A DNA stretch of 64,000 nucleotides from assembly GCA_035772785.1 (NCBI GenBank), contig JAOCPU010000031.1, forward strand, positions 248,001 through 312,000, read 5' to 3'. The notes beneath the pieces were generated by a model. It saw nothing but the letters and a program-made list of their open reading frames with translations. It ran no database searches and was not told the DNA's origin. Each line of letters starts with the position of its first letter. The stretch's first letter is position 1. This document shows, piece by piece, positions 57,692 to 64,000 of this stretch. A program made the position numbers and the translations under genes. The stretch is from Phlebiopsis flavidoalba (Eukaryota; Basidiomycota; Agaricomycetes; Polyporales; Phanerochaetaceae).

Positions 57692-58728
57692 AGTGGATGT
57701 ATAGGTGACGGACTTCGGAGAGTATAGAGGAAGAATGAAAGTGAAAGTATGAAGGGGAGTGAAAGTATGAAGGGGAGTGAAAGTATGAAGGGGTAGGAGA
57801 CGACAACGTCCTAGCGTTGAGTGTGAAGGGGTATGTATATGAACCCGAGTCGGCCAGGGAAGAGAGGGGGGGCTGGAAAGCCAGAAAGCCAACCGGACGA
57901 GATCAGCTCCGCCTCTGCTCTAATATGGCTCCCAGGGGCATAGCGGAGCGGCGCGACATGTGTAAGTGTCTGGCGCGCGATCCGAAGAGCCTCAGCCGTG
58001 GGGGCCAAACGCCAGCTGAACGGTGACGGGCGTCACAGCCTTTGTGATGGTGATGCCCGCGAGGTGTCTCGTCGGTGTCGCTAGGCATGCCGGGGATTGG
58101 AGGGGAGGTCGTGTGCTGGCGAGAACGAGTGATGGATGGCCGAATGGTGTCAATGCGTCATGCTGGGATGCTGTTTCCCATTTTTGATAGGGTAACGTAG
58201 GACGCGAAGGACGCGTCGGGCTTGAAGACTACGAACGACGTCAGTTGCCAAATACAGAATTTGATGCGCCATCAGCATGTTTCGAGTCGTCAGTTTTGCC
58301 CTGAATCTTGCCCAGCCCCGTCCGCCACCATCACAATCTAGCAGCCAGCCAGCGATCCGTTGGCAAAGTCGTATGAAAGGCTGTCTGATCATATCCCACC
58401 CTTAGCTATACCCATGCGTCAGCTGATGTGTGGCGATTGCGAGGAGGTTTGAGCTCACCGCTATCCTAGGTTTGGGCAAAATCCGGTTATTGTGGCAGAA
58501 TCTAGCTCTAGAAAGCCGGAATCGGATACAATCTCGCCGCGTTTGGCCAAGAATTCTGCCAAAGCGCTGTGCTATCTGCGATTGCAAACTTGACTCAGAA
58601 CGACTCGGCAACCGCGTCGGGTTTTCAGTCGCGGTCAGACAGAACGCGGTCACGTACCATCATTTCATTGCTAACAGCAGTTTAAGTTCCAGAACATCAC
58701 CACACATTTATAAAGTTTCTAGGAAATC
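57692..58728. other. Divergent spacer between the Yippee-like gene and allantoinase
   Basis: About 1.0 kb. Contains three tandem copies of an 18-bp unit at 57741-57793 just upstream of the Yippee start, and both promoters. No GATAA cluster was found near the allantoinase start. A TTTATAAAG element at 58708-58716 lies about 15 bp before the allantoinase ATG. Confidence 0.5.
57741..57793. repeat. 18-bp tandem repeat, three copies
   Basis: Unit GTGAAAGTATGAAGGGGA repeated three times, the last copy incomplete. Lies 50 bp 5' of the Yippee-like start codon. If the minus frame is extended upstream in frame, the unit would encode LHTFTP repeats. Confidence 0.9.
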
Positions 58729-60549
58729 ATGACCGGCCAACGCGCTTTCACCGGCGACCACGTCGTGTTGCCCGGTGCAGACCAACCTACCGCGCTGCCA
58801 CCATCGTCGTGGACACCCAGACAGGCAAGATCATTGATGTCCAGCCTTGGCCGTCGTGCAGCGCATGAGCTACCCGATGTCGAGCTCATTGATGCAGGCG
58901 ACAAGGGGGTTATACTACCCCGGTCTCGTCGAGTAAGTTAACGCTGCTATCCCTCGTTATACAAATGAATTGACAGATGCACAGCGCACACGTTTCACTT
59001 GAACGAGCCCGGGCGCACAGAGTGGGAGGGCTTCTGGACCAGGTACGCGCGCCCGCGGTGTCGGGCGGTGTCACCACGCTCGTCGACATGCCGCTCAACT
59101 CGATTCCGCCCACGACGACCGTCGCAAACCTTGAGGCAAAGCGTGAGGCTGCACAGGGCCAGTGCTGGGCGGATGTCGCGTTCTGGGGAGGTATTTGTCA
59201 TCCCCGGGAACCAGGTAGGAGCGTGATATGGCGGCAAGGCGTGTGGCTAACGGCAGCAGTATCCAGGCGCACCTCCGGCCCCTCGTCGATGCGGGCGTGC
59301 GCGGGTTCAAGTGTTTCCTGTCATCGAAAGTGGCGTCGATGTGAGTATACTCTCTTCTTTTCGTCTCTGGGCGGGGCAGTAGCCTATATGGTATTTGTAA
59401 TATCTACATTGCAAGGCCGTGCGCCCGCGCTGGGATCTGTCTGTTTGGGTTCATGGCTATGTCGCACCAGGACCCGTCGGTAACTTCGTCGTCTCACCAC
59501 CTCTCCCACAGGAGTTCCCAATGCGTCGCCGAGAGCGACCTCGTCTCTGCCATGGAGCAGCTCAAGGTGCGCCTTTGCCGAACCCTATCACCCACCACAC
59601 TCACGCTGCGGACCACAGGACACACAAACCGTGCTCGCTGCTTCCACGCCCGAGCTTGAACAGGCGCCGACGCCGCGCCCTCCCACAGCAGGATCCCCAC
59701 GACCTACCGACGCGAGCAGCTCGAGGTAGCGCCCTCAATCACCTACCTGCACAAGTCGACGCGCTTCCTCCCAGCGCTCCGCCTGCAGATTGTGCACCTT
59801 CTCGCCGCGAGCGCGCTTGCCGCTGCGTACCGCGCCGCAAAGTCCTCGGGCCTCCGCTCACCGTTCGAGACTGCTTCCACTACCTCGCGCTGCTACGCCG
59901 CGCACGTCCCGCACGGCCGCCATGGCCGTAGTTCCGTGCTGGCCGCCCATAACCGCAGACGCTGCCGAAACCGCGAGCCACTGGGGAAGCCCTCCACGGA
60001 CGGCGCGATCGACTGTGTCGTCATTGACCACAGCACCTGTGTGTCGCCGAGCTCTAAGGAAGGTGTCCGGACGAGGGCGATGTGATGGGCCGCCTGGGAG
60101 CGGGATCAGCAACGCTCGTGCTCGGTTTGAGTGCTCTTGTTGACGACGAGGGCAGCAAGCGCGGTTATTTAGTATTGGGAGAATTGTGTGGACTGGGTCC
60201 TGTGTCCAAGACTGGGCGCACACGGAGGTGGAGGCTGGTCCCTCACGACAATCGCTAGGGCAAGCTGCTCAGGTTGGTTATGATACGCTGGAATATTGTC
60301 CTCTGGGACCCTAATGCCGAATTTCATCAAGTGTGTAAATTTTACTGTGAACCCTTCGCGATACTGACCATTGCACACAGGTTACCAAGGAACCAGCTCA
60401 ACTTCAAAAAACAACTCACACCCTAACGAGGGCTTGACGCTTACAGGGCGCGTCACAACAGACCTACCTTCGCGGCCACATTGTTATACCAATCTGTAAC
60501 ACAGGAGGGTTTACGGGAACGATCGCTCCCCATCGGCCAGCTTCTATAG
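58729..60549 (+). CDS. DAL1: Allantoinase
   Basis: Hydrolyses allantoin to allantoate in purine catabolism; a binuclear zinc amidohydrolase. ATG 58729 gives [20 protein letters not shown], then [17 protein letters not shown] and [12 protein letters not shown]. After an intron: [75 protein letters not shown] (K is the carbamylated metal ligand in the family), [21 protein letters not shown] (metal His), a FHYLA-like block, then [16 protein letters not shown] (the metal-binding Asp region), and GDVMG. The C-terminus reads WDPNAEFHQ, intron, [19 protein letters not shown] and [11 protein letters not shown] with TAG 60547-60549. The first metal motif HxH reads HTFH, an extra residue. Many frame changes, worst at 59.6-60.3 kb. 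Tail-to-tail with SPP2, 52 bp apart. Confidence 0.94.
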
Positions 60550-60601
60550 AACACACTAGTATCTGTAGTAAATAGGAGCTATGCTCCGCCATGTATCAAT
60601 A

Positions 60602-62048
60602 CTATCTACGGTCCCTGTCTCGGCGGGACCGCTCGCTCGACCGATCTCTCCGCCGCTCGCCGTCGCGGTCCCGACGAGACCCACGAGTCGTACTCTCGCC
60701 GATCGTCTCGTCTGCGTGGTCATAGTCCCTGTCTCTGTCCTTGTCCCTATTACGGTCTTTATCGTTGTTTTTTCTCCGGTCTCGGTCGCGGTAATCTCTG
60801 TCTCTGTCCCTGTCGCGCTCCCTATCCTGTCCTGACCGGTCCCGATCCCCGTCCCGCCGATCATAGTCCCCGGCGGCGGTCAGACTCGGGCTCAGGGGAA
60901 CGCCGCCTGCTCGAGCTGCCCTCGCACGCGACCCGCCCTCGCCGGACTTCTTCTCGACCTTGAGCAACGGCATGTACTCTCTCGTTCGGGCGCGTGCGGC
61001 CCTTCTTCTTCTTGCTCCCGTCGTCGAGGACCTCCCGCTCCTTTGCGCCGATGCCGAGTGCAGCGCGGGGCGCGATGCGCGGAGTGGGGAGCCACGGCTC
61101 GACGGGACCTTTACCCTTTCGGCTCGCGGCTTCTGTCCTTCCTTCCATCCCATACCGCTCGCAGGAGCGCAGCGCCCAGCGCAAGTCGGCGACGGGTACA
61201 CGCTCGTAGTCTCTCGAGCGTCGCGCTCTCGGGGAGCTTCCTGTACGTCTTGCAGGTACGCGTCGTCCTCTGTCACTGCACAGGGATAATTTCGACTTTG
61301 GTTGGCGCGGCGGGGGCGTCGCTGCGGGGGCCCCCCGCGAGCATCCCGCGCGCAGAGCCTTCTGATCCTCGGTTTCCTCCCTCTTTCGTCACTTCTGCAT
61401 CTGCCGCTGGGGTCCTTCCTCTGCCTCCAGCTCCATTGCGTCCTCCTCGACCTTAAACCCGCTTGCGCATGTGCAAGCCCGCGGACTGCGGGCCCGAGTT
61501 AATCGTGTCTTTAGTGCCCAGGCCGCCGACGCTGCCATCGGCGCCCGTCGTCGCCGCCGCACTGGGCGGACATATAGATTCTTGCGCTTCCTCATGGGGT
61601 AAGGTTTCACTCGAGAACAATAAGGTAAGAAAGAGGCATCGCTCGCAAGCATCGCGCCAGTCCCTATTCTTCAAGGGCGCAATGACAAGCGGGCCTGGGT
61701 TTTGGGCTTTTCATGTATGCTGTCGACGGAAGCATGCTGCTGTGAGATGCGGGAACTGTTTCGTGGCAGGCGCAGAGAGAGGGGCAAAGCACCGCTGCAG
61801 ACGCCAAACTGATCCAAAGCCCGTCACGAGCTCGTCCTCAATGGCTTCGTCTTCATCTGAGCTGATCGCGGTCTTCGTAGGTACGTTTAGGAGAGGGCGC
61901 AGAGCTGCCTGGCGTGCTGCCACGCTGCTGAGGGTGTCGCGGTAAGGCGGGTACTTTTGAAGTCAGAGTCAACTCAACTCCTGTTTGAGCTTGTACGGGA
62001 TACGGGACTCGGTCGCCGTACAACAAAGGAGACTTTGTCTGCGGACAT
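60602..62048 (-). CDS. SPP2: G-patch splicing factor Spp2/GPKOW-like
   Basis: Spp2 carries a G-patch that activates the DEAH helicase Prp2 during catalytic activation of the spliceosome. ATG at 62048 gives MSADKVSFVVRRPSPVSRTS, then KVPALPRHPQQRGSTPGSSA, SSDEDEAIEDELVTGF, PLVIAPLKNRDWRDA, GADGSVGGLGTKDTINSGPQ, TEDDAYLQDVQE, the G-patch region seen across frames as VPVADL, GAALLR, GMGWKEG and GPVEPWLPTPR, then LGIGAKEREVLDDGSKKKKG and EYMPLLKVEKKSGEG. The C-terminus is an Arg/Asp-rich tail (repeated DRDRDRD) ending RSRRDRDRR at 60602. The tail resembles those of human splicing proteins more than yeast Spp2. The upstream SFVVRRPSP start is typical of fungal orthologues. Confidence 0.9.
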
Positions 62049-62328
62049 GGTCGTGGAAGGAAGGGGTGGCCAACTCCAAGCGCGGTATCAATATTGATGT
62101 TACTGATCTCAGGTAAGAAGAGATAAATGATGACATAAGCCCAGCCTCTATGCAGAGTTCACAGTCTCCTTTGATCTGATAAGCCCAGATACTTACTCGT
62201 CTTTAGACTACAGATCTACAAAAGCGTGACTCCAATATTTGCTTCCGTTAATTACAGTTCTTTTTTCTGCGACACCATCCTCTTTCTTTCCCCCATTCTC
62301 TTTCCAAGTCAAAGCCCTCCTGATCAAA
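62049..62328. promoter_or_regulatory. Divergent promoter between SPP2 and the BTB gene
   Basis: 280 bp between the start codons of the two divergent genes. It includes a pyrimidine-rich CTTTCTTTCCCCCATTCTC tract at 62281-62300 just before the BTB start, a common feature of fungal core promoters. Confidence 0.5.
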
Positions 62329-63115
62329 ATGTCAGCCTCTGGTTCACGAAAGCGAGCGCGTTCTCCCTCGATTGAGCTGCTACCGAATCGTCGTGCGCGT
62401 CGGTCACCATCGCTCGAATTGCTCGCGTACATTATGACTGCCCCCGCCCCTTTCGACCGACCTGGCGACCTCATCATCCGTACTGCGCAGGAAACGCGAT
62501 ATCATGTCTCGCATACGCTTCTCTCTTTTGCATCCCCCTACTTCCAGAACCTTCAGCTCAACCGCGACGCGAACAACGAGCGTATCCTGGTCGTGCCCGA
62601 ATCCGACGCGGTCCATAGAAACTATCCTTCGGCTCACATACCCTGTGGCGGATCCCGTGTTGCGCGACATAGATGACATTACCGATGCCTACGCCGCCGC
62701 GATGAAATACGCGTTCCCCACCGCCGCACACACGCTGCGCGTCATGCTGCGCGCCTTCACGCGCGTCGGACCCGCTTCGTATCTACGCGCTTGCGCGCCG
62801 CTTCGAGCTCGCGGAGGAGGCCGAAGCAGCCGCGCTGCCGCGTGCAAAACACCAGTACAAGACTGGGTCCTCCCCGAGGAGTTCACCCACATATCTGCGA
62901 TGCAGTACCACGAGCTCCTACAGTTCCACGGGCGGCGTGCGCGTGCGGCCACCGCACTGGTCAACGAACGCACACTCTGTGGCGCGTGCGTGCGTTGTAA
63001 GCGCAAGTGGTCGAGGAGGTGGAAGAAGATGGCTGTGGAGCGGCTCTTGCTGGCTCCGACAGACGAGGAGGTGTTTAGTGCTGCGTCTGTGGGCACGTTG
63101 GCGCAAAGGAGATAG
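62329..63115 (+). CDS. BTB/POZ domain protein
   Basis: ATG 62329 gives MSASGSRKRARSPSIELLPN, a basic Ser/Arg-rich leader. The BTB domain follows: APFDRPGDLIIRTAQETRYH, VSHTLLSFASPYFQNL and NNERILVVPESDAV. A one-base frame change near 62612 leads to IETILRLTYPVADPVLRDID, DAYAAAMKYAFPTAAHTLRV and, with more shifts, a helical region (LARRFELAEEAEAAALRA; EEFTHISAMQYHELLQFHGR). A late cysteine cluster (LCGACVRCKRKWSRRWKKMA) and the end SAASVGTLAQRR with TAG 63113-63115 complete it. Large families of such BTB proteins exist in Agaricomycetes, where they often act as substrate adaptors for cullin-3 ligases; a role here is inferred only. About 255 residues. Confidence 0.85.
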
Positions 63116-63709
63116 ATTGTGGAAAGTTGTTCGCATGATATGCCTCCAGGCGCTCCGGCCAATGGGCACTTTGACCAGGCTCAAGGTGTGCATAGATGAT
63201 CTTCCTTGCACCATTGCATCCAGTGCGTCTCCCGACCTGAAATTTATCTTCTGCATGTACTCATCATCGCAGATGGCTGTTCATCGACTTGACATAGACT
63301 CAACACGACTCTCAGTAGTTTAACACTCGAGTAAGTAGCGAATTCGCTATCATGGGCACTCTAAACTAACGCCGAAACTGTAGCCACAATGTCAACGTAT
63401 TTATTTTGTAATTTTCTTGTTTGCAGTCCATTAAGTGCCACTTCGGATCAATTGTGCCATTTCCTTAGCTTGTCAAGCCGGGTGGGCTGTTACCCACTAT
63501 GCGCTTGTGGCCACCATGTACTGCCTAATAATTGGTGCCTGACAAGACCTGGTTACATGACGGGCTACACGGCCTAACAGACAAGTCAAGAATGGCCGAG
63601 GAGGTCAAAGCGGCCATAGGCACTGTTTTTTCTATGCCAGTCTACTTATACCTCTCGCACGATGGCTCTTCTCGAAGTCATAAACAGTTGGCATACGCGC
63701 TAACTCACT
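63116..63709. other. Spacer after the BTB gene
   Basis: About 0.6 kb. A plus-strand frame at 62937-63323 runs past the BTB stop but has no domain. No gene signal is seen. Confidence 0.5.
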
Positions 63710-64000
63710 ATGGCCTCTTTCTCTGATCAATCTCCCTCTCGACGCTGCTCATGCACAAATATGGAGATCCGCGACTTTCATCCCCAAATACGATGTCTTC
63801 ACGCACATCGCATTCCAAGCGACCTCCCGCGCCGTGCGCACCGTGTGTACAGTCCACGGCTCGGACACGTTCTGGCGCACCGTGTGCATCGACAGCGGCG
63901 TCGCGCTGAACCCCCCCGCTCCGGACGTCGAGTTCCCCTTCAACACCGCCGAACTGGCGTGACCTTGCGATCATCTGCACAAACCACTTCCTACCTGTGT
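63710..64000 (+). CDS. 5' part of an unidentified gene, possibly F-box-like
   Basis: A plus-strand frame reads INLPLDAAHAQIWRSATFIP, KYDVFTHIAFQATSRAVRTV and CTVHGSDTFWRTVCIDSGVA, then PPAPDVEFPFNTAELA. A TGA at 63960-63962 is bypassed by one base, after which RDLAIICTNHFLPV runs off the right edge. The pattern of a short hydrophobic start, then SRAVRTVC, then FWRTVCIDSG resembles the F-box region of agaricomycete F-box proteins, but the Pro-containing F-box opening is not clean. The ATG at 63710 is in a different frame, so the true start is unsettled. Confidence 0.4.
   Translation, partial: MASFSDQSPSRRCSCTNMEIRDFHPQIRCLHAHRIPSDLPRRAHRVYSPRLGHVLAHRVHRQRRRAEPPRSGRRVPLQHRRTGVTLRSSAQTTSYLC

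Noticed and set aside
60556..60864. Thr/Gly/Glu/Thr repetitive frame on the minus strand and its plus-strand Val/Ser counterpart
   Set aside because: Both are shadows of the Arg/Asp repeat-coding tail of SPP2 read in the wrong frame or strand.
1..64000. CRISPR arrays, bacterial operons, prophage or retrotransposon polymerase genes
   Set aside because: No regularly spaced repeats, no ribosome binding sites or operon-like packing, and no reverse transcriptase, integrase or transposase motif was seen in any frame.

Overview
The window is genomic DNA of a filamentous basidiomycete, most likely an Agaricomycete. Every recognisable gene is eukaryotic and is split by many short introns of about 50-65 nt with GT...AG ends. 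The gene set includes a chitin synthase export chaperone, Atg101, Atg18, a fungal three-domain tRNA ligase, an E(z)-type histone methyltransferase and a Zn2Cys6 regulator. There are no bacterial operons, CRISPR arrays or convincing tRNA/rRNA genes. Gene models are patchy because nearly every conserved protein changes reading frame inside exons, often at homopolymers. The same kind of damage occurs in genes that are normally essential (CCT3, TRL1, EXO70, SPP2), so I read it mainly as raw sequence error and not as pseudogenisation.

Layout. 1-4.8 kb: tail of an unidentified gene, then mostly unassigned DNA with an old duplicated segment. 4.8-9 kb: a secreted S28 serine carboxypeptidase and a truncated metzincin-like metalloprotease, both on the minus strand. 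9.2-22 kb is a dense housekeeping block: CCT3(-), an unknown protein(-), ATG101(-) divergent from ATG18(+), an E(z)-like CXC-SET methyltransferase(-) divergent from EXO70(+). 22.8-32.2 kb: TRL1(+), two tandem small secreted protein genes(+) and a dynamin-family GTPase(+). 32.2-39.8 kb is gene-poor, AT-richer and carries long poly-C tracts. 39.8-41.1 kb: CHS7(-). 41.1-47.1 kb: no recognisable gene; holds a 396-bp MITE-like element. 47.1-50.8 kb is GC-rich: a roadblock/LC7 dynein light chain(+), a duplicated fragment of its last exon, and a Zn2Cys6 transcription factor(+). 53.4-64 kb: MDM35(-), VPS29(+), a diverged 0.45-kb direct repeat, a Yippee-like protein(-), allantoinase(+), SPP2/GPKOW(-), a BTB protein(+) and the start of another gene running off the right edge.

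How genes relate. Most neighbours are functionally unrelated housekeeping genes, as is usual in fungi. The exception is the head-to-head ATG101/ATG18 pair, two autophagy genes whose start codons are only about 0.2 kb apart, suggesting a shared promoter. Several other genes (EXO70, VPS29, dynamin, CHS7) serve membrane traffic and cell-wall delivery, but they are scattered and I do not claim a functional cluster. I did not find a clearly novel multi-gene system. The most interesting items are the autophagy gene pair, the tandem roadblock exon copy, the 20-nt micro-exon encoding the dynamin P-loop, and the poly-G run inside a membrane segment of CHS7.
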